Position numbers and translations under genes: made by a program | Shown here: positions 53,632 to 64,000 of the stretch, piece by piece | Position numbering within the stretch: position 1 is the first letter of the stretch | Layout: each line of letters opens with the position of its first letter | Origin: Bacillus sp. MM2020_4 | GTDB lineage: Bacteria; Bacillota; Bacilli; Bacillales; Cytobacillaceae | Length of the DNA: 64,000 nucleotides | Direction: 5' to 3' | Assembly: GCF_011250555.1 (NCBI RefSeq) | Contig: NZ_JAANMZ010000006.1 | Coordinates: 1 to 64,000, forward strand | The notes under the pieces: generated by a model | What the model saw: only the letters and a program-made list of their open reading frames with translations | The model's database searches: none | What the model was told of the DNA's origin: nothing

Positions 53632-56600
53632 TTACATATTTCTTCGATACTGCCCGCCGACTTCGTATAATGCGCGAGTGATTTGGCCGAGGCTTGCGAC
53701 TTGGACGGTTTCCATGAGAGCAGCAAAGATATTGCCGCCGCTAACGGCTACTTCTTTTAAACGTTTCAAGGCATCGGCTGACTCCCCGGCATGCGCTTCC
53801 TGGAAAGCACGTAAATGTTGAATTTGCCATTCCTTTTCCTCAGTTGTCGCTCGAGCCAGTTCCATATTATTCACGTCCTCCACGGAAGGAGGATTCGGAT
53901 TCAAATACGTATTGACCCCGATTATCGGCAATTCACCTGTATGCTTTAACATTTCATAGTGCATCGACTCATCCTGGATTTTACCGCGCTGATACTGCGT
54001 CTCCATCGCTCCCAGAACCCCGCCGCGGTCATTCAACCGTTCGAACTCCTGCAGCACCGCTTCCTCGACAAGCTCTGTCAGCTCTTCGACTACGAACGAT
54101 CCCTGGAGCGGATTCTCATTTTTCGAGAGCCCCTGCTCTTTCGTGATAATCATCTGAATCGCCATCGCCCGGCGCACCGATTCTTCAGTCGGTGTCGTAA
54201 TCGCTTCATCATAGGCATTCGTGTGCAGCGAATTACAATTATCCTGCAACGCCATTAACGCCTGCAAGGTTGTGCGGATATCATTGAAATCAATTTCCTG
54301 CGCATGGAGGGAACGTCCCGATGTTTGCACATGGTATTTTAACTTTTGGCTGCGCTCGTTCGCACCATATTTATCGCGCATCACCGTTGCCCAAATCCGA
54401 CGCGCCACTCGGCCAATGACTGTATACTCCGGATCCAAACCATTACTAAAGAAAAATGATAGGTTCGGTGCGAAATCATCAATGTTCATTCCGCGGCTCA
54501 AATAATACTCGACATAGGTAAATCCATTTGAGAGTGTGAACGCAAGCTGCGAAATCGGATTGGCACCTGCCTCGGCAATATGATAGCCAGAAATTGACAC
54601 CGAATAGTAATTGCGCACTTGATGGTCGATGAAATATTGCTGGATATCGCCCATCATCCTTAGGGCAAATTCTGTTGAAAAAATACATGTATTCTGGCCT
54701 TGGTCCTCTTTTAAAATATCGGCCTGTACCGTACCACGTACCGTTCGAAGTGTATACGCGCGCACTTTTGCAAACTCTTCAACTGTTAACACACGGCCAA
54801 GCTCCGCTTCCTTCTTCTGTACCTGCTGATCAATCGCCGTGTTCATGAACATCGCTAAAATAATCGGCGCCGGACCGTTAATCGTCATCGAAACCGATGT
54901 TGACGGGTGACACAAATCAAAGCCATCATAGAGCTTTTTCATATCATCCAACGTACAAATGCTCACACCGCTCTCACCGACCTTCCCGTAAATATCGGGA
55001 CGGTAATCCGGGTCTTCTCCGTAAAGGGTCACCGAATCAAAGGCCGTACTTAAGCGCTTCGCGTCATCGTCCTTCGATAGATAATGGAAGCGGCGATTTG
55101 TCCGTTCCGGCGTTCCTTCACCGGCAAATTGACGTTTCGGATCTTCTCCTTCACGCTTAAACGGAAATACTCCGGCCGTATACGGGAACGAACCAGGCAC
55201 GTTTTCCTGGTACACCCAGCGGAGAATTTCCCCGTAATCCTTATAACGCGGTAATACCACTTTCGGTATATCAAGCCCAGATAAGCTTTTTGATTTTAAC
55301 ACCGTGATAATCTCTTTATCACGAATACGTGTGATGAATTTTTCACCAGCGTAAGCAGCTTTCGTCTCCGCCCACGTAGAAAGGATTTTCCGTGATTCCG
55401 GCGTCAACTTCTCTTCCGTTTCCTTCTTCACCACTTCAAGAGCCGCCACAACTGATGGCTGCCCAGCACATGCTAGCAAAGCCCCTTCAAGCTGGAAACA
55501 TTTCCGGGCAATATTCGCCTGTTCTTCCGCCTTCCGATGATACCCGCGCACTGTTTCCGAAATTTCGCGTAAATAATAACGGCGGTCGGTTGGAATAATC
55601 ATGTTTTGCTTTTCCACCACCACGCCATTCTTACTAAAAGACGTCACCCAATCCGTCGCCATAACAAGATTAACTTTTTCCACTAACGCCGCAAACAAAG
55701 CATTCGTACCCGGGTCATGGAACTGGCTGGCAATCGTGCCGTACACCGGCATTTCATCTATTTCCTTTTCAAACAGCATATGATTCCGCTGATACTGCTT
55801 TTGCACCTGACGCTTCGCATCCTCCGAACCTTTACGCTCGAATTTATTGATGACAATCAGGTCTGCAAAGTCAAGCATATCAATCTTTTCAAGTTGTGAC
55901 GGCGCCCCGAACTCACTCGTCATCACATACATCGAGACATCACAGATTTCCGTGATTTCCGCATCCCCTTGGCCGATCCCGCTCGTTTCCACGATGACCA
56001 AGTCAAACCCGGCCGCCTTCGTTACTGCCACTGCATCCTTAATCGCAAGCGACAGCTCATTTTTCGAACGCCGTGTCGCCAGACTGCGCATATACACATT
56101 CGGTGAGAAAATCGCGTTCATCCGAATCCGGTCGCCAAGTAGTGCCCCGCCCGTTTTTTGCTTCGTTGGGTCAACCGAAAGAATCGCGACCCGTTTTTCC
56201 GGAAATTCATTGATAAAACGACGGATCAGTTCGTCTGTTAGCGAACTTTTTCCGGCTCCGCCCGTTCCCGTGATACCAACGACCGGAATCCCCTTTTCAA
56301 GCGACTTTACCTGTTCGAGCACCTGCTCCGCTGTTGCCGCCGCCTCATTGCTTTTATCGACATGAAGCTCAGCTAACGTAATCAGCTTGGCAATACTGTT
56401 AACATCGCCGGACGGCAATTTTTCAATATGCTCACTGACATCTGTTGTCACTGTGGAAAAATCACATTCCCGAATCATCTGGTCAATCATCCCTTGCAGT
56501 CCGAGCTCCCGGCCATCATCCGGTGAAAAAATCCGGGCAATCCCATACTGGTGCAATTCATCGATTTCGCGGGGAATAATCACACCGCCACCGCCGCCAT

Positions 56601-56883
56601 ACAGGCGAATATGTGGCGCCCCTTTTTCCTTCAACAAGTCATACATATATTTAAAGTATTCAACGTGCCCGCCTTGATAGGATGAAATCGCAATCCCCTG
56701 CACATCCTCCTGAATCGCGGCATTCACAACCTCCTCCACCGAACGATTGTGACCAAGGTGGATGACCTCCGCCCCGCTCGCCTGAAGAATCCGGCGCATA
56801 ATATTAATCGAAGCATCATGACCGTCAAACAAACTCGACGCCGTCACAAAGCGGATATGATGCTTTGGCTGATAAGTACCCAT
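53632..56883 (-). CDS. icmF: Fused isobutyryl-CoA mutase IcmF (B12-dependent)
   Basis: 1083 aa in the IcmF order. An N-terminal cobalamin domain carries the Co-ligating His22 (FDGHDAS) and [12 protein letters not shown] MeaB-type G-protein chaperone domain has Walker A GTGGAGKS at 206-213 and NKFE as NKxD variant. The C-terminal TIM-barrel mutase holds substrate motifs ([21 protein letters not shown]). It interconverts isobutyryl-CoA and n-butyryl-CoA (some members also pivalyl-CoA), joining valine or branched acyl groups to beta-oxidation. It is the last gene of the operon. Confidence 0.95.
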   Translation of the reverse strand: MGTYQPKHHIRFVTASSLFDGHDASINIMRRILQASGAEVIHLGHNRSVEEVVNAAIQEDVQGIAISSYQGGHVEYFKYMYDLLKEKGAPHIRLYGGGGGVIIPREIDELHQYGIARIFSPDDGRELGLQGMIDQMIRECDFSTVTTDVSEHIEKLPSGDVNSIAKLITLAELHVDKSNEAAATAEQVLEQVKSLEKGIPVVGITGTGGAGKSSLTDELIRRFINEFPEKRVAILSVDPTKQKTGGALLGDRIRMNAIFSPNVYMRSLATRRSKNELSLAIKDAVAVTKAAGFDLVIVETSGIGQGDAEITEICDVSMYVMTSEFGAPSQLEKIDMLDFADLIVINKFERKGSEDAKRQVQKQYQRNHMLFEKEIDEMPVYGTIASQFHDPGTNALFAALVEKVNLVMATDWVTSFSKNGVVVEKQNMIIPTDRRYYLREISETVRGYHRKAEEQANIARKCFQLEGALLACAGQPSVVAALEVVKKETEEKLTPESRKILSTWAETKAAYAGEKFITRIRDKEIITVLKSKSLSGLDIPKVVLPRYKDYGEILRWVYQENVPGSFPYTAGVFPFKREGEDPKRQFAGEGTPERTNRRFHYLSKDDDAKRLSTAFDSVTLYGEDPDYRPDIYGKVGESGVSICTLDDMKKLYDGFDLCHPSTSVSMTINGPAPIILAMFMNTAIDQQVQKKEAELGRVLTVEEFAKVRAYTLRTVRGTVQADILKEDQGQNTCIFSTEFALRMMGDIQQYFIDHQVRNYYSVSISGYHIAEAGANPISQLAFTLSNGFTYVEYYLSRGMNIDDFAPNLSFFFSNGLDPEYTVIGRVARRIWATVMRDKYGANERSQKLKYHVQTSGRSLHAQEIDFNDIRTTLQALMALQDNCNSLHTNAYDEAITTPTEESVRRAMAIQMIITKEQGLSKNENPLQGSFVVEELTELVEEAVLQEFERLNDRGGVLGAMETQYQRGKIQDESMHYEMLKHTGELPIIGVNTYLNPNPPSVEDVNNMELARATTEEKEWQIQHLRAFQEAHAGESADALKRLKEVAVSGGNIFAALMETVQVASLGQITRALYEVGGQYRRNM

Positions 56884-56905
56884 CGTGCTCCCCCTCTTGT
56901 AAAAA

Positions 56906-56918
56906 TGAACCTAGTTCA
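56906..56918. repeat. Palindrome TGAACCTAGTTCA between tetR and icmF
   Basis: Perfect 5-bp arms (TGAAC/GTTCA) around CTA, 23 bp upstream of the icmF start codon. It could be a regulator site. Confidence 0.3.
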
Positions 56919-56931
56919 ACGCTAGCCACAT

Positions 56932-57588
56932 TTATTCGTTTTTCGGAACCGTGTCAGTTGCCGAGAACTCTGCACCAATCCCCGATAATAAGAGCTCCGT
57001 CTGCAACTCAATGTATTCCTCGAGCGTAAATAACTTCCGCAACGCCCAGCGGCGAAAGCCCCACATCTGCCCTTGGACAAAAATGTTATGGGCAATCATC
57101 TCCACTTGTTTCTCTGACAGCTGCAGCTCCCCGTTTTCCACACATCTTGATAGCAGGTTTTCAAACATGCCGACCATTTCCATCTCTTTTTTCAAGACAT
57201 ATGGCAGCGCATCCTTTGACAGCGACTTCACTTCTTGGTACATCACAAGCACTTCCGCTTGCATCTCGTCCATCACCTGAAAGAAGTTGGCGATTCCGAT
57301 CTTTAAGCTCTCCAACGTCCCTTTTTTCAAAGCAAGATCCTGCTGCAGACGCTCGCTGACATGGTCATATATACTGTCGCAAACTAGATAGAGCACGTCT
57401 TCCTTCGTACGAATGTATTCATACAGCGTCCCGATGCTAAAACCGGCTGCTTTGGCAATTTCCCTTGTCGTCGTCCGGTGAAACCCCTTTTGTTTAAAAA
57501 GCGCAACGGCCCCTTTAATCATTTGGTCACGTCGTTTTTGCACGAGACGCTCATCCTTGACCGATGCCTGTACTTCCCGTTTCGTCAT
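56932..57588 (-). CDS. TetR-family regulator (FadR-like) of acyl-CoA degradation
   Basis: 218 aa with an N-terminal helix-turn-helix at about residues 25-70 (GAVALFKQKGFHRTTTREIAKAAGFSIGTLYEYI). The C-terminal ligand domain resembles regulators that sense acyl-CoA. It is encoded within the operon it probably represses. Two short palindromes nearby (56906-56918 and 62226-62239) are candidate sites. Confidence 0.85.
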   Translation of the reverse strand: MTKREVQASVKDERLVQKRRDQMIKGAVALFKQKGFHRTTTREIAKAAGFSIGTLYEYIRTKEDVLYLVCDSIYDHVSERLQQDLALKKGTLESLKIGIANFFQVMDEMQAEVLVMYQEVKSLSKDALPYVLKKEMEMVGMFENLLSRCVENGELQLSEKQVEMIAHNIFVQGQMWGFRRWALRKLFTLEEYIELQTELLLSGIGAEFSATDTVPKNE

Positions 57589-57641
57589 CCCTCTAACCGC
57601 CTTTGTTCAATTTGGGCGATCCATACTTGCCGCCTTTCTAG

Positions 57642-58781
57642 TTATTTGGTTAACATTCTTGAAATAACGAGGCGCTGAATTTCCTGTGTCCCCTCATAAA
57701 TCTGGGTGATTTTCGCATCACGCATGAAACGCTCGACCGGATAATCCTTCGTATAGCCATAGCCCCCAAATACTTGAACGGCTTCCGTTGTCACTTTCAT
57801 CGCCGTGTCGCCGGCAAATAATTTCGACATCGCCGATTCTTTACCATATGGTAAGCCGTTTGATTCCAACCACGCCGCTTGATAGGTTAATAGTCTTGAA
57901 GCCTCAATATTCGTCGCCATATCAGCTAGTTTAAAGCTGATGCCTTGGTTTGCCGCAATCGGTTTTCCAAACTGATGGCGCTCCTTCGCATAGTCAACTG
58001 CAGCATCAAGTGCCCCTTGGGCGATCCCCACTGCCTGCGCCGCGATACCGTTACGGCCGCCATCAAGGGTCATCATCGCCACCTTAAAGCCATCGCCCTC
58101 TTCACCAAGTCGGTTGGCAACAGGGACCTTGCAATCTTCAAAAATAATTTCTGTTGTCGGCGATGAACGAATCCCGAGTTTCTTTTCTTTTTTCCCAACA
58201 GAGAAACCTGGGAAATCACTCTCGACGATAAACGCAGTCGTTCCTTTATGCTTGCTGGTTGGATCTGTTACAGCAAAGACAACGTAAATTTCAGCCTCGC
58301 CGCCATTGGTGATGAAAATCTTTGAACCGTTCAGGACGTAATGATCGCCCTCGAGACGTGCTGTTGTTCTCATTCCACCGGCATCCGAACCGCTGCCAGG
58401 CTCCGTTAAGCCATAGGCGCCAATTTTCTTGCCTTCCGCCATGGGGCGCAGGTATGTTTGTTTTTGCTCTTCATTGCCAAATTTGTAAATTGGCCAGCCT
58501 GCTAGAGACGTATGAGCAGAAAGCATTACACCTGTAGATGCATCCACGCGGGACAGCTCTTCAACAGCAATACAATAAGCAAGATAGTCGCTGCCAATGC
58601 CGCCGTATTCTTCCGGCCACGGAATCCCCGTTAAGCCCAGCTCCGCCATTTTGTCAAAAATCTCACGGTCAAAGCGCTCTTCCTCGTCCCGCTCAGCCGC
58701 CGTCGGTGCCACTTCATTCCGTGCAAAGTCACGTACCATTTTTCGAATCATTTCATGCTCTTCTGATAATTTAAATTGCAT
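57642..58781 (-). CDS. Acyl-CoA dehydrogenase
   Basis: A 379-aa FAD enzyme of the short-chain family. Motifs: [35 protein letters not shown], and the C-terminal [41 protein letters not shown], which holds the catalytic Glu in YEGT. ATG 58781 follows AGGAGG. It resembles Bacillus AcdA/MmgC. The substrate may be butyryl- or branched short-chain acyl-CoA, consistent with icmF in the operon. Confidence 0.93.
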   Translation of the reverse strand: MQFKLSEEHEMIRKMVRDFARNEVAPTAAERDEEERFDREIFDKMAELGLTGIPWPEEYGGIGSDYLAYCIAVEELSRVDASTGVMLSAHTSLAGWPIYKFGNEEQKQTYLRPMAEGKKIGAYGLTEPGSGSDAGGMRTTARLEGDHYVLNGSKIFITNGGEAEIYVVFAVTDPTSKHKGTTAFIVESDFPGFSVGKKEKKLGIRSSPTTEIIFEDCKVPVANRLGEEGDGFKVAMMTLDGGRNGIAAQAVGIAQGALDAAVDYAKERHQFGKPIAANQGISFKLADMATNIEASRLLTYQAAWLESNGLPYGKESAMSKLFAGDTAMKVTTEAVQVFGGYGYTKDYPVERFMRDAKITQIYEGTQEIQRLVISRMLTK

Positions 58782-58858
58782 TTTAACGTCCTCCTAGGAT
58801 TAAACTTGAGTGTTTCAACAAACATTCGGAATATATGAACAAATCACTCTTCAACAAT

Positions 58859-59989
58859 TTACAAATACTTACTAATCACTATCCGCTGAATCTCGCTCGT
58901 TCCTTCGTAAATCTCTGTTACCTTTGCATCTCGGAAATAACGCTCAACCGGGTAATCTTCCGTATAACCGTAGCCGCCAAATACTTGAATGGCTTCTGTT
59001 GTGACCTCAACCGCCGTCCTGGTCGCAAACAGCTTCGCCATCGAGGCTTCCAGGCCGCATTTCAACCCCTGGCTGCGCAAATCCGCGGCGCGATAGACTA
59101 ATAGTTTGGCTGCCTCAACACTTGTCGCCATGTCTGCAAGCTTAAAAGCAATCCCTTGCTGAGCGGCAATCGGCTTGCCAAATTGCTGACGCTCCTTCGC
59201 ATAGGCCGTTGCGGCCGACAGTGCGGCCTCCGCAATGCCAAGTGCCTGGGTGGCAATCCCGATGCGGCCGACATCCAGGTTGGCCATCGCAATTTTAAAG
59301 CCTTCACTTTCATTCCCAAGAAGATTTTCCACCGGAACATGCATGTCTTCAAACGTCAGCTGAACCGTTCGCGAGCCGTGCAAGCCCATTTTCTTCTCAT
59401 CCTTACCGATGATAAGACCCGGGGTATCTTTTTCCACAATAAAGGCAGCAATCCCCTTTGTGCCTAATCTCTGGTCCGTGTTGGCAAAAACAATATAAAT
59501 ATCGGCCTCGCCGCCGTTGGTAATAAACATTTTTGAACCGTTAAGGATATACTGGTCACCCTTCTTGACTGCGCGGGTCTTCAAGCTCGCGGCATCCGAC
59601 CCTGAGCTTGGCTCAGTTAAACAAAAGGCCCCCAAATACTCCCCAGAGGCAAGCTTCGGCACGTACTTCTGCTTCTGCTCCTCTGTGCCAAAATAAACAA
59701 TCGGGTTAGTACCAACCGAGGTATGCACGGAAAGGATGACACCAAGCGTTGCACTCACCCTAGATATCTCGTTAATGGCAATAATATAAGAGGTGAAATC
59801 CATTTCGGCTCCGCCGTATTTCTCGGGGACCGGAATCCCCATCAGGCCCAGCTCGCCCATTTTGCGGAGGATTTCGCGCGGGAACTCCCCCTTTTCCATA
59901 TTTTCAATAAATGGGGCCATTTCGTTCTCGGCAAAATCGCGTACCATTTTCCGCATCATTTCTTGTTCTTCCGTAAATGTAAGCTTCAC
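58859..59989 (-). CDS. Acyl-CoA dehydrogenase (second paralogue)
   Basis: 376 aa, clearly related to the neighbouring enzyme, with [36 protein letters not shown] and [34 protein letters not shown] (catalytic Glu). The frame is open to 60106, but GTG 59989 with AAAGGGG gives the normal [15 protein letters not shown] start. Tandem paralogues suggest different chain length or branching preference. Confidence 0.93.
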   Translation of the reverse strand: MKLTFTEEQEMMRKMVRDFAENEMAPFIENMEKGEFPREILRKMGELGLMGIPVPEKYGGAEMDFTSYIIAINEISRVSATLGVILSVHTSVGTNPIVYFGTEEQKQKYVPKLASGEYLGAFCLTEPSSGSDAASLKTRAVKKGDQYILNGSKMFITNGGEADIYIVFANTDQRLGTKGIAAFIVEKDTPGLIIGKDEKKMGLHGSRTVQLTFEDMHVPVENLLGNESEGFKIAMANLDVGRIGIATQALGIAEAALSAATAYAKERQQFGKPIAAQQGIAFKLADMATSVEAAKLLVYRAADLRSQGLKCGLEASMAKLFATRTAVEVTTEAIQVFGGYGYTEDYPVERYFRDAKVTEIYEGTSEIQRIVISKYL

Positions 59990-60027
59990 GATGATTTCCC
60001 CTTTCCGAGGATCCTTTTCTAAAAAAA

Positions 60028-60879
60028 TTATTCGTACGTGTAAAACCCGCGCCCCGTCTTCTTCCCTAGCCAGCCGGCTTTTACATATTTGCGGAGCAAC
60101 GGACATGGGCGGTATTTATCATCGCCAAAGCCCTCGTGAAGCGTTTCCATAATGTACAGGCATGTATCCAAACCGATAAAATCAGCCAACGTTAATGGCC
60201 CCATCGGGTGGTTCATCCCAAGCTTCATCACATCGTCAATCGCTTCCTTCGTGGCAACGCCCTCATACAGGGTAAAAATCGCTTCATTGATCATGGGCAT
60301 CAGCACACGGTTCGATACGAATCCAGGGTAGTCATTGACTTCGACAGGTACCTTGCTCAATGTTTTCGTCATATCCTCAATCACTTGGTACACCTCATCG
60401 GCGGTCGCCAAACCACGGATGATTTCCACAAGCTTCATGACTGGCACCGGGTTCATAAAGTGCATGCCGATAACCTTTTCCGGACGCTTTGTTGCCGCCG
60501 CAATTTCAGTGATGGGCAGCGATGAGGTATTGCTTGCTAAAATGGCATGTTCAGGCGCGATTTCATCTAACTGGGCGAAGATCTTTGCCTTAATCTCCAT
60601 ATTTTCAACGGCTGCCTCAATGACAAGGTCTACACCGCTCGCATCGTTCAAGTCGGTCGACGCGGTCAGCCTTGCCAAAACCTCTTGCTTTTGTTCCTCG
60701 GTCATCCGACCTTTATCGACATTGCGCGATAAGTTCTTACTGATGCCGTTTAAGCCACGCTCGACGAATTCTGGTTTTAAATCGTTTAATAAAACCTGAT
60801 ATCCCGCTTGGGCACAAACCTGAGCAATTCCTGACCCCATTTGCCCGGCTCCAATTACCATTACAGTTGAAACTTGCAT
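60028..60879 (-). CDS. 3-hydroxybutyryl-CoA dehydrogenase
   Basis: 283 aa. The N-terminal Rossmann fold ([26 protein letters not shown]) binds NAD(P). The catalytic His is in [16 protein letters not shown], and the C-terminal domain has [16 protein letters not shown]. It matches Bacillus MmgB/Hbd. It converts 3-hydroxyacyl-CoA to 3-oxoacyl-CoA before thiolysis. Confidence 0.95.
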   Translation of the reverse strand: MQVSTVMVIGAGQMGSGIAQVCAQAGYQVLLNDLKPEFVERGLNGISKNLSRNVDKGRMTEEQKQEVLARLTASTDLNDASGVDLVIEAAVENMEIKAKIFAQLDEIAPEHAILASNTSSLPITEIAAATKRPEKVIGMHFMNPVPVMKLVEIIRGLATADEVYQVIEDMTKTLSKVPVEVNDYPGFVSNRVLMPMINEAIFTLYEGVATKEAIDDVMKLGMNHPMGPLTLADFIGLDTCLYIMETLHEGFGDDKYRPCPLLRKYVKAGWLGKKTGRGFYTYE

Positions 60880-60921
60880 ATTTTCCCCTCCGATTTTTCT
60901 ACCCTTTTTTCTAAAAAAGTG

Positions 60922-60953
60922 CTATGCGACAGTTTCGCCACCCTATCCGACAG
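60922..60953. repeat. Two-unit phased repeat CTATSCGACAG, 21-bp step
   Basis: CTATGCGACAG at 60922 and CTATCCGACAG at 60943, in the 96-bp gap after the thiolase gene. It is a short version of the 20-21-bp arrays at 6129, 9721 and 42062. Confidence 0.5.
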
Positions 60954-60975
60954 CAAACTCCGCCTTTAAGCCCTC

Positions 60976-62163
60976 TTACCCCCGCGGCACCTCAATCATC
61001 ACGGCATCGCCTTGACCGCCGCCTGAGCAAATGGCTGCAATCCCGATTCCGCCACCGCGGCGCTTTAATTCATTCATCAACGTGATGATAATCCGTGCCC
61101 CGCTTGCGCCGATAGGGTGCCCTAATGCAACTGCACCGCCATTGACATTGACCTTCTCCGCATCCAATCCGGCAATTTTCCCACTCGCCAAGGCAACGGC
61201 AGCAAAAGCTTCATTAATTTCAAACAAATCAATTTCATCCAGGTTCCGGCCCGTTTTTCGTAAAAGCTCATTAATGACCAATCCCGGCGTTTGCGGGAAA
61301 TCCTTCGCTTCTACAGCAATTGCGGCATGGCCAAGAATGACAGCCCCAACATCACGCCCCTCACGAACTGCACGCTCTTCACTCATCAACACAAGGGCGG
61401 CCGCACCGTCATTGACTCCAGGAGCGTTACCTGCTGTGATCGTTCCCGTGGAATTGAAGACAGGTGCCAGTTTCGCTAACCGTTCTAAAGAGGTATCCTT
61501 CCGTGGACCCTCGTCTGCTGAGACTACGATTGGAGCGCCTTTTCGCTGTGGCACTTCGACAGAAACAATCTCTTCGGCAAATTTCCCGCTCTCCATCGCG
61601 GCAATCGCCCGGACATGGCTGCGCAATGCCCATTCATCCTGTGCCTCTCGAGAAATATCCATTTCCTCAGCTGTGGAGTTGCCGTATGTGCCCATGTGAA
61701 CACCGGTGAAGCTACAGCTTAAGCCGTCATGGATCAATAAATCCTTCACGGAAGAATCGCCCATTCGGAAGCCCCATCTTGCTTTTGGTAAAATATACGG
61801 GGCATTGCTCATCGATTCCATGCCGCCTGCAACAATCACTTCTTCATCGCCAGCACGGATAATTTGGTCGGCTAACGTCACGCTGCGCATCCCGGAGGCG
61901 CACACCTTATTAACCGTTTCTGTTTTGACTTCCCACGGCAGTCCGGCATGGCGTGCTGCTTGGCGGGATGGAATTTGTCCTTGACCCCCTTGGAGAACCG
62001 TGCCAAGGATGACTTCCCCTACCTCTTCAGGCTTTACACCCGCTCGTACCAACGCCTCTTTTGCAGCAATTCCCCCAAGCTGTGAAGCGGTAAAGCTGCT
62101 TAAAGCCCCGCCTAATTTTCCAAATGGCGTTCTGACCCCGCTTAAAATAACCGTTTTCCCCAT
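60976..62163 (-). CDS. Acetyl-CoA acetyltransferase (thiolase)
   Basis: 395 aa. Active-site Cys in [13 protein letters not shown], with His in [14 protein letters not shown] and the second Cys in [11 protein letters not shown]. It cleaves or condenses acetoacetyl-CoA-type thioesters (MmgA-like). ATG 62163 with GGGGAG is preferred to the GTG three codons earlier. First gene of the acyl-CoA operon, preceded by a cre-like site. Confidence 0.95.
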   Translation of the reverse strand: MGKTVILSGVRTPFGKLGGALSSFTASQLGGIAAKEALVRAGVKPEEVGEVILGTVLQGGQGQIPSRQAARHAGLPWEVKTETVNKVCASGMRSVTLADQIIRAGDEEVIVAGGMESMSNAPYILPKARWGFRMGDSSVKDLLIHDGLSCSFTGVHMGTYGNSTAEEMDISREAQDEWALRSHVRAIAAMESGKFAEEIVSVEVPQRKGAPIVVSADEGPRKDTSLERLAKLAPVFNSTGTITAGNAPGVNDGAAALVLMSEERAVREGRDVGAVILGHAAIAVEAKDFPQTPGLVINELLRKTGRNLDEIDLFEINEAFAAVALASGKIAGLDAEKVNVNGGAVALGHPIGASGARIIITLMNELKRRGGGIGIAAICSGGGQGDAVMIEVPRG

Positions 62164-62225
62164 CCGAAACACTCCCCTTTTCCTAATATTCAGTCATGTC
62201 TTTTTAAAAATTTTTCGAGCCCGAC

Positions 62226-62239
62226 TGAACGCTCGCTCA
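62226..62239. promoter_or_regulatory. Candidate TetR/FadR operator
   Basis: TGAACGCTCGCTCA, an imperfect palindrome (TGARCG-N2-CGYTCA), lies between the promoter and the thiolase gene. Its form is like FadR-type sites, but the match to the Bacillus consensus is partial. Confidence 0.35.
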
Positions 62240-62299
62240 ATATTTAACGAAAAATGAAACGCCAGCTCCTTGCCAACGCCCTTTAAACAAAAGGATAAA

Positions 62300-62313
62300 T
62301 GTAAGCGTTTTAT
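62300..62313. promoter_or_regulatory. cre site (CcpA) of the acyl-CoA operon
   Basis: TGTAAGCGTTTTAT matches the cre consensus TGWAARCGYTWNCW at 13 of 14 positions. It lies just downstream of the predicted promoter, a position typical for repression by CcpA. Confidence 0.55.
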
Positions 62314-62325
62314 TTCCTCTATTCT

Positions 62326-62354
62326 ATTTTACATAAAAAATAGCAGAAGTTGAA
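62326..62354 (-). promoter_or_regulatory. Possible sigma-A promoter of the acyl-CoA operon
   Basis: On the minus strand: TTCAAC, a 17-bp spacer and TAAAAT. The -35 is weak, as expected for a regulated promoter. Confidence 0.4.
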
Positions 62355-62431
62355 ATGTTTTACACAAAATTTTAAAATTTTATGAAAAGTTCCAACCTCC
62401 GCTATTGTGAATTTTTCTAAGCTACGTGATT

Positions 62432-64000
62432 TTAAGAAGCAACAACCTCTGGAACGCCGCAAACGGCCTTTTCTAGCAGTTCCGCCACATCATAGGTTGA
62501 AACCTTTTCTTCCACTTCTTTTGCCTTGGTTCCGTCTGACAGCATCGTTAAGCAATACGGACATGCCGAACTGATAATTGTTGAGTTTGTTTCAAGCGCC
62601 TGCTCTGTACGGGCGACATTGATCCGCGAGCCGGTGTCCTCTTCCATCCACATCAAACCGCCGCCGGCACCACAGCACATCGCCTTCTCACGGTTCCGCT
62701 CCATTTCCACAAGCTTCACACCAGGGATCGCTTTTAAAATCTCACGCGGTGGATCGTAGACGTCATTGTAACGGCCTAAGTAACAAGAATCATGGAAGGT
62801 AATCGTTTCGTTAACCGCATGCTTTGGAACAAGCTTACCATCACGAACCAGTTCAAACAGAATTTCAGTATGGTGATAGACTTCGACACCCTCCAAGCCG
62901 AAATCAGGATATTCATTTTTGAAAATATTGTAGGCATGCGGGTCAGTCGTGATAATTTTCTTCACACCGGCCTTTTCAAATTCCTCAATATTTTTCACTG
63001 CTAAGTCCTGGAACAGGAATTCATTTCCGAGACGACGCGCCGTATCGCCAGAGTTCTTTTCCTTGTTGCCAAGGATAGCGAATTTCACACCGGCTTCGTT
63101 CAATAATTTTGCAAAAGAAAGAGCAATCTTCTGGCTGCGGTTGTCGTAAGAGCCCATCGCACCCACCCAGAATAAGTAGTCGAACTCCTCGCCCGCTTTG
63201 TTCAGTTCTTTTACAGTTGGTACATGAACATCCTCACGAAGCTCGCGCCAATTTTCACGCTCTTTGCGGTTTAGGCCCCAAGGATTGCCCTGGCGTTCGA
63301 TATTGGTCATCGCCCGCTGTGCATCCGGATTCATTTTTCCTTCGGTTAACACAAGATAACGGCGCAGGTCGATGATTTTCTCGACGTGCTCGTTCATCAC
63401 CGGACATTGGTCTTCACAATTCCGACATGTGGTACAAGCCCATATTTCTTCTTCGGTAATGACGTCGCCGATTAGGCTTGGGCTATACGCTGACGCAGCA
63501 GCAGATTCTTGCGCACCCTGACCTGCAGCAGCCAAAGCAAGTTGATTTCCTTTTGTATTCGCAAACGCAAAGGTCGGCACCCATGGCTGTTTCGAAGTGA
63601 CTGAAGCACCGTAATGGGTCAGATGGTCACGCATTTTTACAATTAGATCCATCGGTGACAGCATTTTGCCTGTTCCGGAGGCCGGACACATGTTAGTACA
63701 ACGTCCACATTCCACACAGGCATAAAAATCAACCATTTGCAGCTGGGTAAAGTCTTCAATTTTTCCAACCCCAAAGGATTCCTGAGATTCATCTTCGAAA
63801 TCGATTTTGCTCAATTTGCCCGGCTTTTCCAAACGGTTTAAGTAAACATTCGCCGGACCGGCAATTAAGTGGGCGTGCTTTCCTTGCGGTACATACACTA
63901 AGAAAGACAGCAAGAATACTAAGTGCATCCACCACGCGATGTAGAACACCACAATGGAGGCGGTTTCATTTATCCATGAAAAGGCGAGTGAAATTACAGA
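62432..64000 (-). CDS. fadF: FadF-like heterodisulfide-reductase-type Fe-S oxidoreductase (5' end outside the window)
   Basis: 523 codons visible, open to the window edge, so the N-terminus is missing; what remains of it is hydrophobic (IVVFYIAWWMHLVFLLSFLVYV). Two 4Fe-4S motifs (CVECGRCTNMCP, CTTCRNCEDQCP) are followed by two CCG-type domains (FHDSCYLGRYNDVYD, MCCGAGGG, SACPYC). B. subtilis FadF (YwjF) sits at the same locus and is thought to pass electrons from ETF to the quinone pool. It is separated from the thiolase operon by its own 268-bp upstream gap on that operon's side. Confidence 0.88.
   Translation of the reverse strand, partial: SVISLAFSWINETASIVVFYIAWWMHLVFLLSFLVYVPQGKHAHLIAGPANVYLNRLEKPGKLSKIDFEDESQESFGVGKIEDFTQLQMVDFYACVECGRCTNMCPASGTGKMLSPMDLIVKMRDHLTHYGASVTSKQPWVPTFAFANTKGNQLALAAAGQGAQESAAASAYSPSLIGDVITEEEIWACTTCRNCEDQCPVMNEHVEKIIDLRRYLVLTEGKMNPDAQRAMTNIERQGNPWGLNRKERENWRELREDVHVPTVKELNKAGEEFDYLFWVGAMGSYDNRSQKIALSFAKLLNEAGVKFAILGNKEKNSGDTARRLGNEFLFQDLAVKNIEEFEKAGVKKIITTDPHAYNIFKNEYPDFGLEGVEVYHHTEILFELVRDGKLVPKHAVNETITFHDSCYLGRYNDVYDPPREILKAIPGVKLVEMERNREKAMCCGAGGGLMWMEEDTGSRINVARTEQALETNSTIISSACPYCLTMLSDGTKAKEVEEKVSTYDVAELLEKAVCGVPEVVAS

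Noticed and set aside
62260-62276. Sigma-54-like TTGGCA...TGGC on the minus strand upstream of the thiolase gene
   Set aside because: The GG and GC dinucleotides are correctly spaced, but the -12 element is poor (TGGCG), and no enhancer-binding regulator gene is nearby.

Overview
The window is a stretch of chromosome from an endospore-forming Bacillaceae bacterium. The evidence is spo0F, spoIIR and a YhcN-type spore lipoprotein, a sigma-B-type csbD promoter, near-consensus Shine-Dalgarno sites, and a gene order from prfA to the atp operon and from tdk to fadF that matches, from memory, the ywl/ywj region of Bacillus subtilis. Unlike B. subtilis it carries a nuo (complex I) operon directly beside the atp operon, as in the B. 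cereus group and Neobacillus-like lineages. Genus is not decidable from the sequence alone.

Layout. 1-3913 (+): an AT-rich cassette of an M50-type membrane protease, an ABC ATPase, its permease and a PH-like protein, preceded by the tail of a gene entering from the left. 3983-10150: miscellaneous envelope and stress genes (CorA-type transporter, a TrkA_C relic, a DUF1801 protein, CNNM/CorC-type protein, TM_helix/mechanosensitive-type channel, a small lipoprotein, sigma-B-type csbD). 10285-20999 (-): nuoABCDHIJKLMN, an 11-subunit complex I without nuoEFG. 21666-28753 (-): atpIBEFHAGDC preceded by a decayed atpZ. 29168-31387 (-): Vpr-like S8 protease. 31529-41305 (-): upp, glyA, ywlG, rpiB, ywlE, mntP, ywlC, ywlB, spoIIR, prmC, prfA. 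41467-53084: yhcN-like, tdk, rpmE, rho, glpX, murA, tal, fbaA, spo0F (all -), ywjG (+), pyrG and rpoE (-). 53632-62163 (-): a fatty/branched-acyl-CoA degradation operon: thiolase, 3-hydroxyacyl-CoA dehydrogenase, two acyl-CoA dehydrogenases, a TetR regulator and fused isobutyryl-CoA mutase IcmF. 62432-64000 (-): FadF-like Fe-S oxidoreductase, cut by the window edge.

How it fits together. Acyl-CoA dehydrogenases pass electrons through ETF, probably via the FadF-like protein, to quinone; complex I and F1Fo ATP synthase supply and use the proton gradient. The region from spo0F to spoIIR carries sporulation control, with readable sigma-H, sigma-F and sigma-G-like promoters. No rRNA, tRNA, CRISPR, insertion-sequence transposase or prophage genes were seen.

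The most interesting material is non-coding. There is a cluster of DnaA boxes in and beside ywlC-ywlB, and a pyrG leader with a GGGCTC start and two tandem terminators. Three families of short repeats also occur: (i) a 13-bp GGTGYCWGRCACC-type half site arranged at fixed 52- or about 61-bp spans, one copy of which lies in frame inside prmC; (ii) an element ending GGAGCTGGACA; and (iii) arrays of unrelated core motifs that nevertheless all repeat every 20-21 bp.
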